Both the position numbers and the translations under genes were made by a program. A stretch of DNA of 64,000 bases from Methylotenera sp. (GTDB lineage: Bacteria; Pseudomonadota; Gammaproteobacteria; Burkholderiales; Methylophilaceae), in the NCBI GenBank assembly GCA_013141075.1, contig JABFRQ010000006.1:104248-168247 (forward strand), given 5' to 3'. Positions 54,428 through 63,386 of this stretch are shown piece after piece; the stretch's first letter is position 1; the number at the start of each line of letters is the position of its first letter. The notes under the pieces were generated by a model that made no database searches, was not told where the DNA came from, and saw only the letters and a list, made by a program, of their open reading frames with translations.

Positions 54428-55443
54428 TGCGCTACACCGCGCCGCACGCGTGGGTCGGCCCATGCGTAGGCAACATCGGCAAATAAATTGCCAACCAAAG
54501 TTAGCAATGCGCCTATGGTAAGAATGCCCATAATCACTGGGAAATCACGCATTGTGACGGCATCATAAAACAACTTGCCCATGCCTGGAATGGCGAAAAT
54601 ACTTTCTGCAATGACTGAGCCACCAATCAAGCCTGGAATGCTTAAACCAAGAATGGTGATAAGTGGAAGTAGGGCATTACGTAGCGCATGACCATAAACC
54701 ACGCGGTTTTCGCTTAAGCCTTTGGCGCGGGCGGTGGTGATGTAATCTTGGTGCAACACTTCAAGCATGCCATTACGGGCGAATAATGAAATGCCCGCTA
54801 ATCCAGTAATGCCAGAAATAAACACAGGTAAGGTTAAATGTTTGAGCGTGTCAAACATTTGTGCAAGCCAAGGCATATTTTCATGCCCCATACTTTCTAG
54901 GCCTGAAATTGGTAGCCAAGTATGTTGCACGCCTGTCCAATACATGAGCATGAGCGCTAGCCAAAAGCTGGGGATGGCAAAACCGATAAACACAAATAGC
55001 GTAATGCCGCGATCTGCCAGCTGATTTTGCCTGAGCGCAGAAATTACGCCCAGCGGCAGCGCGATGGTAATAATCAAAATAAGGCTTAACACGTTGATTA
55101 GTAAGGTAATTGGTAGCGCTTCTTGTATCATGCCGAGCGTCACGTTGCCGTCTTTATCTTGTGTTTGCCAAAATACAGGGCGCTGGTGCGAGGCAAATGA
55201 TGTGCCAAAATCTAGCGTGGCCATACGCTTCATCCATAGGCCATATTGCACAATCACGGGCTTATCTAAGCTATATAATTCACGCAGTTTCTGGCGTGAT
55301 TCTGCGCTAGCTTTGGGGTTGAAGCTCGCTTCGGTGGTGGTGATGTCGCCAGGAGCTAAGTGCATGATAAAAAACGAGATTAAGCTGATGCCAATGATCA
55401 TTGGTATCATCCATAAAAAGCGTTTTAGTAGATATTTAAGCAT
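54424..55443 (-). CDS. Peptide-type ABC transporter permease (DppB/OppB-like)
   Basis: A 339-residue membrane permease: N-terminal MLKYLLKRFLWMIPMIIGIS, the LSFFIMHLAPGD motif, a periplasmic loop, and the EAA loop HQDYITTARAKGLSENRVVY. The ATG at 55443 starts just after the stop of the binding-protein gene. The open frame to 55494 would overlap it. Length fits OppB/DppB. The long loop between the first two segments (about 30-120) resembles the YejB type of long permeases. Confidence 0.9.
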   Translation of the reverse strand: MLKYLLKRFLWMIPMIIGISLISFFIMHLAPGDITTTEASFNPKASAESRQKLRELYSLDKPVIVQYGLWMKRMATLDFGTSFASHQRPVFWQTQDKDGNVTLGMIQEALPITLLINVLSLILIITIALPLGVISALRQNQLADRGITLFVFIGFAIPSFWLALMLMYWTGVQHTWLPISGLESMGHENMPWLAQMFDTLKHLTLPVFISGITGLAGISLFARNGMLEVLHQDYITTARAKGLSENRVVYGHALRNALLPLITILGLSIPGLIGGSVIAESIFAIPGMGKLFYDAVTMRDFPVIMGILTIGALLTLVGNLFADVAYAWADPRVRRGVAQ

Positions 55444-55445
55444 GC

Positions 55446-57128
55446 TTAATTTGCGTTTATCTCGGTACGCGCATATTGGTTTGGAATATACCATTCTTGC
55501 GTGTTATGCCCAATGCCCGCTGGGGGCGCAGGGTTGCTGATACCTTGCACACGTTTGTGTACCGCTGTTAAGCCGTAGCCTGCCGATAAATACACAATTG
55601 GGCTGTCTTCTAGCAAAATTTTTGAAAATTCATGGTAAATTTTTTGGCGTTTATCAAGGTCTAATTCTAATCTGCCTGCTTCTAATAGCTGATCTACTTT
55701 TGGGTTGCTGTAGCCAATGAAATTAAATTGTTTAGCGCCTTGCTGGCTTGAATGCCAAATGCTGTATTGATCTGGATCTAGCCCTAAGCCCCAGCCTAAT
55801 ACAATAGCATCAAATTCTCTTGGCTCAATAAAGCGTCCTAAAAAGCTAGCCCATTCCAACATGCGAATATTCACTTGTATGCCTACTTCTTTAAGTCGGC
55901 GCTGAATAAGTACTGCAGAGGTTTCGCGCTCTTTGTTTGTGGTGAGAATTTCAAAACTAAAGCGCTTATCATCCCGAGTTAAGTAGTTTTCGCTATCGCA
56001 ACATACAAACCCAGCTTCTTTTAATAAGGCTTTGGCTTTGTTAGGGTCATAAGGATATGGTTGTAAAGAAGGGTTGCTCCAGCGCGTACCTGGCTTGTAG
56101 GGTGACGCTACTGGCTCGCCTAGGCCTAATAACACGCCGTCGATAATTTCTTGCTTGTTAATAGCGTAGTTAATGGCTTGCCGCACACGTACATCATCAA
56201 ACGGTTTGCGTTTGAGGTTAAAGCCTAAGTAGGTATAGCCGCTGCCAAGCTCTTTATACAGCGCCACGTTTTTGTTGAGTACTGGCCGTGCAGGCAGTAC
56301 TCTGGCGTATTGAATTGGGTTGAGGCTCATTTGGTCGATATTATCTGCACTGAGCTCCAAAAACTGCGCGGCTTTGTCGGGGATTATGCGCGATAGTAAA
56401 TTATCTATTTTGGCTTGGCCTTGCGTGGAATTAGCATTACGCGTGAGTTTGATAAATTGACCATTCTTCCAGCGTTCTAATTTGTAGTAGCTACTACCCA
56501 CGGGATTGCGTGCAAAAGCAGTGGTGTTAATGTCTTGGTCTTTTAGTAGATGTTTTGGCAAAATGTGCAAACCCGCCCAAGTTGAAAGCGCTGGTGCGTA
56601 TGGTGCAGCATAGGTCACGCGAAAAGTATTGGCATCAGGTGCCTCAGCCTTAGCGACCAATTTATAATCAGAGCCATAAGGCGTGCGGGTATTATCATCA
56701 GTAACTTTTTGCCAAGTAAACAATACATCGTCGCTGGTGAGTGGTGCGTTATCAGCCCATTTTAAGTTTGGTTTTAGGTGAAAAGTGATGGTTTTTTGGT
56801 CGTTAGAAACATCCCAAGACTCGGCTAATTCACCCGCTAAGTCTAAATTTTTATCGTATTTGAGTAAGCTGTTGAAAATACTGCCTGCAATGGCAGAGGC
56901 CGCCGATTCGCCCGCTGTCATGGCGATTAAGCCGCTTGGGTCGGCTGTCATGGCCTCTATTAGCGTGCCGCCATTTTCTGCTGGGTAAGATTTTGAATAA
57001 TCAATATTGCTTGTTTGGTTGTTAGAAGATTCTCCACAAGCGCTAACAAGTAATGCGCTAAAGGCAATTAACATCAGTTTTGCTAGTTTAGCTTGCACTA
57101 ATTTATGTTTAGCAATATTGATGATCAT
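55446..57128 (-). CDS. Extracellular solute-binding lipoprotein, family 5 (peptide/nickel type)
   Basis: A 560-residue lipoprotein (lipobox LLVSAC, Cys near 31). It has the family 5 pattern: DVLFTWQKVTDDNTRTPYGS, PFDDVRVRQAINYAINKQEI, EILTTNKERETSAVLIQRRL and FDAIVLGWGLGLDPDQ. It captures solute in the periplasm for the two permeases downstream. Peptide specificity is usual for the family, but Gln/Asn-lined pockets vary and I cannot infer the ligand. Ribosome-binding site is weak; the ATG at 57128 starts a plausible signal. Confidence 0.9.
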   Translation of the reverse strand: MIINIAKHKLVQAKLAKLMLIAFSALLVSACGESSNNQTSNIDYSKSYPAENGGTLIEAMTADPSGLIAMTAGESAASAIAGSIFNSLLKYDKNLDLAGELAESWDVSNDQKTITFHLKPNLKWADNAPLTSDDVLFTWQKVTDDNTRTPYGSDYKLVAKAEAPDANTFRVTYAAPYAPALSTWAGLHILPKHLLKDQDINTTAFARNPVGSSYYKLERWKNGQFIKLTRNANSTQGQAKIDNLLSRIIPDKAAQFLELSADNIDQMSLNPIQYARVLPARPVLNKNVALYKELGSGYTYLGFNLKRKPFDDVRVRQAINYAINKQEIIDGVLLGLGEPVASPYKPGTRWSNPSLQPYPYDPNKAKALLKEAGFVCCDSENYLTRDDKRFSFEILTTNKERETSAVLIQRRLKEVGIQVNIRMLEWASFLGRFIEPREFDAIVLGWGLGLDPDQYSIWHSSQQGAKQFNFIGYSNPKVDQLLEAGRLELDLDKRQKIYHEFSKILLEDSPIVYLSAGYGLTAVHKRVQGISNPAPPAGIGHNTQEWYIPNQYARTEINAN

Positions 57129-57158
57129 ATATTTTGGATAATTTATGTTGAACAGTGA

Positions 57159-59006
57159 TTAACGAGGTTTTCGTTTATTAGCAGCTTTTTTGGTGGCCAT
57201 TTTAGCTTTGCTTGAGGCTTTAGATTTTCTAGAGTTCGCTTTTTGCTTAGTTTGACCACGACCATTTTGCTTAACTTTACCAGACTTGCTTGAGGCTCGG
57301 CTTTTTGCTTGGCGATTAGTGGGTGCGCTAACAATGCTTTCAGGTTTAATGGTGAGTGTTTGTCCTGCATTTACACGCTTATTTTTTAACGCACTCAACT
57401 TCATAATTTGCTTAACATTCACACCATAGCGTTTAGCGATAGATTGCAAAGTTTCACCTTTTTTAACTTTGTGTGTGACGCTACTTTGCTTAATAGGTTC
57501 AGGTTCTGCCTTGCTTTCAGCATCTTCTTCAGCTGTGGCTATTACTGCTAATTTCTCAGCGCTTGCTATGTCGATATTGGCTGAGTTTTGTTTGGTGCTT
57601 ACATCATTGTCTGCAATGGCAGTTTCATCAATTAGCGTTGCGTCGGCACTGTCGATATTGGCAGATTTAGTAGCAACAAAGTCTGCTCGACTGCCATTTG
57701 GTACCAAAATGGTTGAAGATTTATTTATTTTTTCATGAGCAGGTAGGTTGTTTGCATTGCGCAACTGGTCTACAGGAATGCCAAATCTAGCGGCAATATT
57801 TTCCATGCGCTCGCCACGCTTGGCAAAATATGTTCGCCAGCTTACTAAGGGGTTATTGTAGGCTGCCAAGTTGGTTCTAAAGGTTTGGGCAGAGGCAATT
57901 GGTAGTAATAGCTCGTGCTTTTCACTGTTGCTGGTAATCACAGGGCGGTTGTTGCTTGGATTAAGCGCTAAAAACTCTTCATCGCTGATTTCAGCGAGTT
58001 TTGCCGCTAAGTGTGCATCAATTTGTGCCGGTGCAGAAACTCTTGCAAAATAAGGCGTGTTGGCAATGGTTTGAATTTTTAACCCGTATTTTCCAGGGTT
58101 AGTCATTAAATTTTTAATGGCCTGTAATTTTGGAAAATAATTTCTAGTTTCAACTGGCAAGGTGATGCTTTCGTAATCTGTACCTAAACCTAATTTACGA
58201 TTGCGCTCAATGGCGCGCCCAACGGTGCCTTCGCCCGCGTTGTAGGCAGCGAGGGCTAAATCCCAAGAGCCAAACATGCCATGTAATTTTTGTAGATAAT
58301 CTAGTGCGGCATCGGTGGCTAGCGTAACGTTGCGCCTGTTGTCTGTCCACCAGTTTTGTTTAAGCCCAAAGTGCTTGCCTGTGGCTGGTACAAACTGCCA
58401 AATACCTGATGCGCGACTGGTAGAATACGCGTTCGGGTTGTAGGCGCTTTCTATCATAGGGAGTAGGGCGATTTCGGTTGGCATATTACGTTTTTCTACT
58501 TCTTCTACAATATGAAATAAGTATTTTTGGCTACGCTCTACGATGCGCTTTACGTAATCTGGGCGCGAGCTGTAGTAGTCTTCATGTTTAGCCACTAGGC
58601 TAGATTTTGAATTAGGGATGCCGTAGCCATCTTTAATGCGTTGCCATAAATCTGCACTGCCTATGTTAATAATGTCTGATTGATCATCGGCGGTATATTC
58701 GCCAGTGTCATCGTGAAGGCGAGTGTCAAGCGCATCGCGTAGGGTATCGCCAGCCGAATTTTGAGTGTTAATGCTGTCATCACTTAACTCTTTGGTCATT
58801 ACACCTCTAGGCATAGGCTTAAAGGTGTCGTCAGAAAAAATAGTAATTTCTTCTCCCGCAACATTAGATTCTGCATGTGCTAAATTACACAGCAATAAAG
58901 AAAATATAAAGATGGGCGAAAGCGCTAGTTTGGTCGCCAGTTTGCTAGAAAGTTTATTCAAAAATTGCCCAGATGTAAGTGAGGTATATAGGTAAAGCGT
59001 GTGCAT
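57159..59006 (-). CDS. mltD: MltD-like membrane-bound lytic transglycosylase with LysM domains
   Basis: A 615-residue exported protein (signal to about residue 45, CNLAHA). The SLT domain (about 150-290) has the catalytic Glu in PMIESAYNPNAYSTSRASGI and FVPATGKHFGLKQNWW, then AAYNAGEGTVGRAI. Two LysM domains follow: about 390-440 (GERMENIAARFGIPVDQLRN) and about 515-560 (KKGETLQSIAKRYGVNVKQI). The last 45 residues are extremely Lys/Arg/Ser-rich. It cuts peptidoglycan glycan strands to 1,6-anhydro products. The basic tail is not usual for MltD. Confidence 0.92.
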   Translation of the reverse strand: MHTLYLYTSLTSGQFLNKLSSKLATKLALSPIFIFSLLLCNLAHAESNVAGEEITIFSDDTFKPMPRGVMTKELSDDSINTQNSAGDTLRDALDTRLHDDTGEYTADDQSDIINIGSADLWQRIKDGYGIPNSKSSLVAKHEDYYSSRPDYVKRIVERSQKYLFHIVEEVEKRNMPTEIALLPMIESAYNPNAYSTSRASGIWQFVPATGKHFGLKQNWWTDNRRNVTLATDAALDYLQKLHGMFGSWDLALAAYNAGEGTVGRAIERNRKLGLGTDYESITLPVETRNYFPKLQAIKNLMTNPGKYGLKIQTIANTPYFARVSAPAQIDAHLAAKLAEISDEEFLALNPSNNRPVITSNSEKHELLLPIASAQTFRTNLAAYNNPLVSWRTYFAKRGERMENIAARFGIPVDQLRNANNLPAHEKINKSSTILVPNGSRADFVATKSANIDSADATLIDETAIADNDVSTKQNSANIDIASAEKLAVIATAEEDAESKAEPEPIKQSSVTHKVKKGETLQSIAKRYGVNVKQIMKLSALKNKRVNAGQTLTIKPESIVSAPTNRQAKSRASSKSGKVKQNGRGQTKQKANSRKSKASSKAKMATKKAANKRKPR

Positions 59007-59109
59007 GTAGCGTAATGCTTAATTTAACATAATGGTAACTAAAGATGTCATGCTAAGTCAAGGTAAATTTAATTAACTATTACTTTAAGTTTAACTCATA
59101 TCTATTTGA

Positions 59110-59961
59110 TTAGTAATTATTTTTTAACTTTCTAATTATGAAAAAAATCTTAAACTCATCTAAGTTTTTTGCACGTAGCGTGGTTTGAATTTCATGGCTA
59201 TTGCATCGTAAATAAGGGTTCGTTGCAAGCTCAAATGCAATCGTAGTTGGTAAGCTAGGGCGGCCTAAATCTCGCAATTTTTGCGTTTGCGATAATCGTT
59301 CGACAAGCGCTTGGTTATTGGGTTCAAGCGTTAAGGCAAATTGAATATTGGTTAAGGTGTATTCATGGGTACAATAGACTTTAGTTTTCTTGGGCAGCGC
59401 AGCAAGCTTTTGTAATGATTGATAAGCTGGTGCATAGCTGCCTTCAGGCACGCGCCCGCAACCTGCGCCAAATATCACATCACCACTAAATAATAAATGA
59501 TTACTATCAGCCTGCTCGGCATAATAAGCAATGTGGCCGATTGTGTGTCCAGAAACGTCTAGCACGGTAAAATTTAAGTCAAATTCTTGAACGTAAATCA
59601 CATCAGGCTCACCTACTGGCGTGTGTTCAAACGCATATTGCTCTAATTTTGGCGCATAAATTTTGGCATGCGGGTATTTTTCGAGTAAAGCCGCCACGCC
59701 GTCAATATGGTCAGGGTGATGATGCGTAATTAATATGACGCTAAGCGATAAATTAGCGCGCTGAAGCGCATTAAACACGGGCGCGGCATCACCAGGGTCT
59801 ACCACTATTGCGTGCTTGCCATTGTGCATTAGCCAGATATAATTATCCTCAAATGCAGGAATAGGTATAATTTCTAAGTCAGGTATAATTTTTGGCTCAG
59901 GTATAATTTTTTGATTATGTTGCATACACTCTATCATTTGGTCTGCGGTCTTAAATGTCAA
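59110..59961 (-). CDS. gloB: Hydroxyacylglutathione hydrolase (glyoxalase II)
   Basis: A metallo-beta-lactamase-fold hydrolase. The metal ligands are in ITHHHPDHIDG, with the later ligands in SGHTIGHIAYY and LLFSGDVIFGAGCGR. The C-terminal domain has YCTHEYTLTNIQFAL. It hydrolyses S-lactoylglutathione, the last step of methylglyoxal detoxification. The start is uncertain. ATGs occur at 59961, 59937 and 59925. Between these and the normal family start (IIPIPAFEDNYIW) lies a six-residue repeat ending IIP, encoded by three 18-base units. The gene overlaps the divergent methyltransferase if the longest start is used. Confidence 0.92.
   Translation of the reverse strand: MTFKTADQMIECMQHNQKIIPEPKIIPDLEIIPIPAFEDNYIWLMHNGKHAIVVDPGDAAPVFNALQRANLSLSVILITHHHPDHIDGVAALLEKYPHAKIYAPKLEQYAFEHTPVGEPDVIYVQEFDLNFTVLDVSGHTIGHIAYYAEQADSNHLLFSGDVIFGAGCGRVPEGSYAPAYQSLQKLAALPKKTKVYCTHEYTLTNIQFALTLEPNNQALVERLSQTQKLRDLGRPSLPTTIAFELATNPYLRCNSHEIQTTLRAKNLDEFKIFFIIRKLKNNY
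59863..59916. repeat. Three 18-base tandem repeats containing TATAAT
   Basis: Units begin at 59863, 59881 and 59899, each with AGGTATAATT. On the minus strand they code for three in-frame six-residue units ending IIP in gloB. On the plus strand each carries a perfect TATAAT, 45-90 bases upstream of the methyltransferase gene. Confidence 0.8.
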
Positions 59962-60743
59962 TAGCGCCTAAGCTACAAGCTGATTGGTTTAACGGCACGG
60001 CCGCGCAATATATGTTAGCCAAAGAGCAGGCGCTATATGATCAAGCCGTGTGTGATTTGTTTGGTTTTAACGCGGTGCAAATGGGCTGTTTGCACGTAGA
60101 TTTATTGCGCAATTCGCGCATTCCTAATCGTTTTCATGCGGCTGAATCATTAACCCCAATGGTTGTAGAAACGGCTTGTGCGCCGCATTTAAGCTGCTGT
60201 GATGACTTTTTACCTTTTGCTGATACGAGTGTAGATTTATTGCTGTTGCCGCATCGTTTAGAGTTCAGCGAGCGCCCGCACCAAACCCTGCGTGAGGCCG
60301 CAAGAGTTATGGTGCCAGAAGGGCATTTATTGATTTCAGGCTTTAATCCGTTTAGCGCATGGGGTGTAACAGCTAAGTTAAATAAATGGCTTTCAAAAAA
60401 CAACACATACCCATGGAATGGCGAATTTATTGGCCTCGCACGCTTAAAAGATTGGTTAGCGCTACTTGGTTTTGAGGTGGTTTCTGTACAAAAATGCTGC
60501 AATGTTCCACCGTTTGAGCAAACTGATTGGCGAAAACGTTGTACTTTTATGGATAAAATGGGTGAACGCTTAGTGCCAAGTTTGGGCGGCATTTATTTTA
60601 TCGTCGCAAAAAAACGGGTAGTGGGCATGATGCCACTCAAACCTATTTGGAAAACTTCGCTTTTGAAATCCACATTGGCGGTAAAGCGACCAAAATCGAA
60701 TACTTCGCAATCTAAACCCACGCAAAAAACTTTAAATAAATAA
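59955..60743 (+). CDS. SAM-dependent methyltransferase-like protein
   Basis: A 262-residue protein of the class I methyltransferase fold, of the type often found divergently beside gloB. The visible second half of the fold is ADTSVDLLLLPHRLEF, LREAARVMVPEGHLLISGFN and GLARLKDWLALLGFEV. The usual glycine-rich SAM loop is not evident (VVETACAPHLSCCDDFLPF stands in that region), so activity may have changed. The C-terminus is Lys/Ser/Thr-rich. Substrate unknown. Confidence 0.8.
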   Translation: MSIAPKLQADWFNGTAAQYMLAKEQALYDQAVCDLFGFNAVQMGCLHVDLLRNSRIPNRFHAAESLTPMVVETACAPHLSCCDDFLPFADTSVDLLLLPHRLEFSERPHQTLREAARVMVPEGHLLISGFNPFSAWGVTAKLNKWLSKNNTYPWNGEFIGLARLKDWLALLGFEVVSVQKCCNVPPFEQTDWRKRCTFMDKMGERLVPSLGGIYFIVAKKRVVGMMPLKPIWKTSLLKSTLAVKRPKSNTSQSKPTQKTLNK

Positions 60744-60896
60744 GAGCTTTTTAACGCATACTCTTATGTGCATGGCTGCGAGCCTTGCTAATAGCGGCTG
60801 TCAGGGCAGTGTTTTTCTCTCGGGCGTTTTTAGCTTAAAATTTTATTTTTAAATCAGTTTTAAATTTAGGTTTTTGGCCATTAAAAAAGTGGCATT

Positions 60897-63386
60897 CTAA
60901 ATGCTGTTGAGCAATTGTTTGGGCGCTACATTTAAATAAGCACGTATCACCCACCAAGCCGCTAGTGGCACTAAAATAATTGCAGCTAGTAGCGCAGTGA
61001 ACGCAAGGCTGATGTTGAATTGGTAGGGAATTTTGAGCACATAGTGGCTTAAAATATAGGCCAATCCGCTTGCCACCACAATCGCCACGGTTGCTGCCAC
61101 TGCGCCGATGCAAGCAAATTCAGCCAGCAAGGCAATGGCGGCTTGGCGGCGCGATGCACCAAGTACGCGCAACATGGCAGATTCTTTAATGCGAGCCTCG
61201 CGCGTGGCGACCAGTGCGGCGTATAACACCACCAAGCCTGCGATGATGCAAAAGCTAAACACAGAGCCAATGGCCAAGCTCATTTTTTGCATAATTGCGC
61301 GCACTTGGCTCATTAAGCTGGCCACATCGATGATGGTGAAATTTGGAGATTTTTGTAGCAGTGCATTGAGCGTATTTTCTTGATGGTTGGGTAAATAAAA
61401 CGCGGTCATGTAGCTGGCTTGAAATTTTGCCAGCGTGTTGGGAGGCGTTTGTACAAAAAAGTTAGGCCGCATGGTGTCCCATTCTACTTTTCGAATGCTG
61501 GTGACTTTTAAATCAATTTGGCTGCCTGCAATGTCATAAGTGAGCGTATCGCCAAGCTGGATGTTTAAAGCTTTGGCTAGGCTTTCTTCAAGGGATAGCA
61601 AGGGTGCGCTGGATTCATCAGCATTCCACCAGCGGCCTTCTAATAGCTGATTGTCCGCTTGCATGCTGTTGGCCGACGATAAATTAGTTTCGCGATTGAG
61701 TAAGCGTTTTGACTGCTCACTTTCAAACATCTCTGCGGTTAATGGTTGGCCATTTTTAGCAACTAATCTGCCGCGTATCATGGCAAAAACTTGTGGTTGT
61801 TGCACCTTAATTTCTTTAAAAAAGGCATTTAAAGTGGGCAATTGCACAGCTTGAATGTTAATGATAAAACGGTTGGGTGCATCAGCTGGCAATGATGATT
61901 GCCACGATTGCATTAAATCATTTTTGGTCATGAATAACAGCATGAGTACCATTGCGCCTAGGCTAAAACCAATCATTTGCGCAAGAGTTAAGCCCAAACG
62001 CCGCTTAAGATTTGCCAGCCCTAAGCTGATGGCGTTGTTGCGGATATTTTGGCTGACTTTAAACAATAGTATCGACATGCCGTAAGCCAGCGCACCTGCT
62101 AACAAACAAATGCTCAATACGCCCAGCAAAAACACGCCCCCTAACAACCATGTTTTGGCTAACCATAAAATTAACGCGGCAATCACTAAGGTCACAGGCA
62201 AATATTGCAACCAAATATGATGGTTTTTTTGTGCCATGTCGTTACGCAAAATACGCATGGTGGGTACGTTTTTAATGGCTTGAATATGCGGGTGCATCAT
62301 GGCAAATAAAATTGAAAAACTCATCACCATGCCGATGAGTACAGGTAAATAATTGGGCGCGGGCAGCGCAGTTAAAAACAATCTGCCCGCAAAATACGCT
62401 AATAGCAATTGCACCAAAAATCCTAGCAAACAACCCAACAGCCCACCGATAAAAGCTAACATGGCTGTTTGTAGCAACATAATGCTTTGAATGGTAGCTT
62501 TGCTTGCACCAAAGCAGCGCATTAACGCCGCGGTTTCTAGGCTACGTGCTATAAATGGCGCGCTGGCAAGCAACATCGCCACTATCGATAAAACTACGCT
62601 CACCATGGCACTGAGGCCGAGAAAAATTTCAGCCTTATCAAGCGCGCTTTTAATTTCTGGGCGCGCATTTTTAACATCTTGTATGCGTTCGCCGCGTTGC
62701 AGTGTTGGCGTGATTTCATCTGAAAATTGTTGCACTTTTTGTGGATTACCCGCCACTAACAATTGATATTTCACGCGGCTGCCAAATTGAATCAACTCAG
62801 TTGCGGCTACGTCGGCGCTATTCATCATGAGTCTTGGCGCAAAGCCAAACATGTCACCCCCGCGCGAGGGCTCACGCGTTAAAATACCCGATACTTTAAA
62901 TGTGCTTGCACCTAACTCTAAACGCTCGCCAATCTGTACACCAATGGCATTGGCTAAGCGCGATTCCAGCCAAACTTCGCCTTGATTGGGCGATTTTTGC
63001 ACACTTTGCGTGGCGCTATTGGCGCTTAATTGCACGCCAAAATCACCCCGTAACGGAAAACCGTCGCCTAGTGCTTTGACTTCAGCAAGCAGATTTTTTT
63101 CACCGTGAATGGCCATGCTGGCAAACTCTAAAGTGCTGGCTGTTTGCAGGCCATATTGCTTGGCAAGCGCTTGGTAATGGATTGGCGTTGGTTGGTCAGT
63201 TAGCACAACTAAATCGCCGCCCAGCAGTAAACCGCCCTCGCTATTGAGATGCAACGCGATGCGATTAGTAAAAAAGTTAACTGCCGTAAGGGAGGTGACG
63301 GCCAACACCAGCGCAAACAGCAAAACGCGTAAGTCGCCCGATTGATATTGTGATGATAATTGTTGCCAAGCCAGCTTAAAATTCAT
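60897..63386 (-). CDS. YbbP-like ABC exporter permease (FtsX/MacB type)
   Basis: An 829-residue membrane protein with two FtsX-type permease units. It has an N-terminal segment (LLFALVLAVTSLTAVNFF), a periplasmic domain (about 40-250), a cluster of membrane segments (about 255-480), a second periplasmic part, and three last segments (SLAIGSVFSFCIIAGLVVLY, then two more). The conserved loop LRVLGASRRQAAIALLAEF is present. The family works with a YbbA-like ATPase, encoded just upstream with an ATGA overlap. Proposed cargo is lipid or lipoprotein-type; nothing specific is shown here. Confidence 0.88.
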   Translation of the reverse strand: MNFKLAWQQLSSQYQSGDLRVLLFALVLAVTSLTAVNFFTNRIALHLNSEGGLLLGGDLVVLTDQPTPIHYQALAKQYGLQTASTLEFASMAIHGEKNLLAEVKALGDGFPLRGDFGVQLSANSATQSVQKSPNQGEVWLESRLANAIGVQIGERLELGASTFKVSGILTREPSRGGDMFGFAPRLMMNSADVAATELIQFGSRVKYQLLVAGNPQKVQQFSDEITPTLQRGERIQDVKNARPEIKSALDKAEIFLGLSAMVSVVLSIVAMLLASAPFIARSLETAALMRCFGASKATIQSIMLLQTAMLAFIGGLLGCLLGFLVQLLLAYFAGRLFLTALPAPNYLPVLIGMVMSFSILFAMMHPHIQAIKNVPTMRILRNDMAQKNHHIWLQYLPVTLVIAALILWLAKTWLLGGVFLLGVLSICLLAGALAYGMSILLFKVSQNIRNNAISLGLANLKRRLGLTLAQMIGFSLGAMVLMLLFMTKNDLMQSWQSSLPADAPNRFIINIQAVQLPTLNAFFKEIKVQQPQVFAMIRGRLVAKNGQPLTAEMFESEQSKRLLNRETNLSSANSMQADNQLLEGRWWNADESSAPLLSLEESLAKALNIQLGDTLTYDIAGSQIDLKVTSIRKVEWDTMRPNFFVQTPPNTLAKFQASYMTAFYLPNHQENTLNALLQKSPNFTIIDVASLMSQVRAIMQKMSLAIGSVFSFCIIAGLVVLYAALVATREARIKESAMLRVLGASRRQAAIALLAEFACIGAVAATVAIVVASGLAYILSHYVLKIPYQFNISLAFTALLAAIILVPLAAWWVIRAYLNVAPKQLLNSI

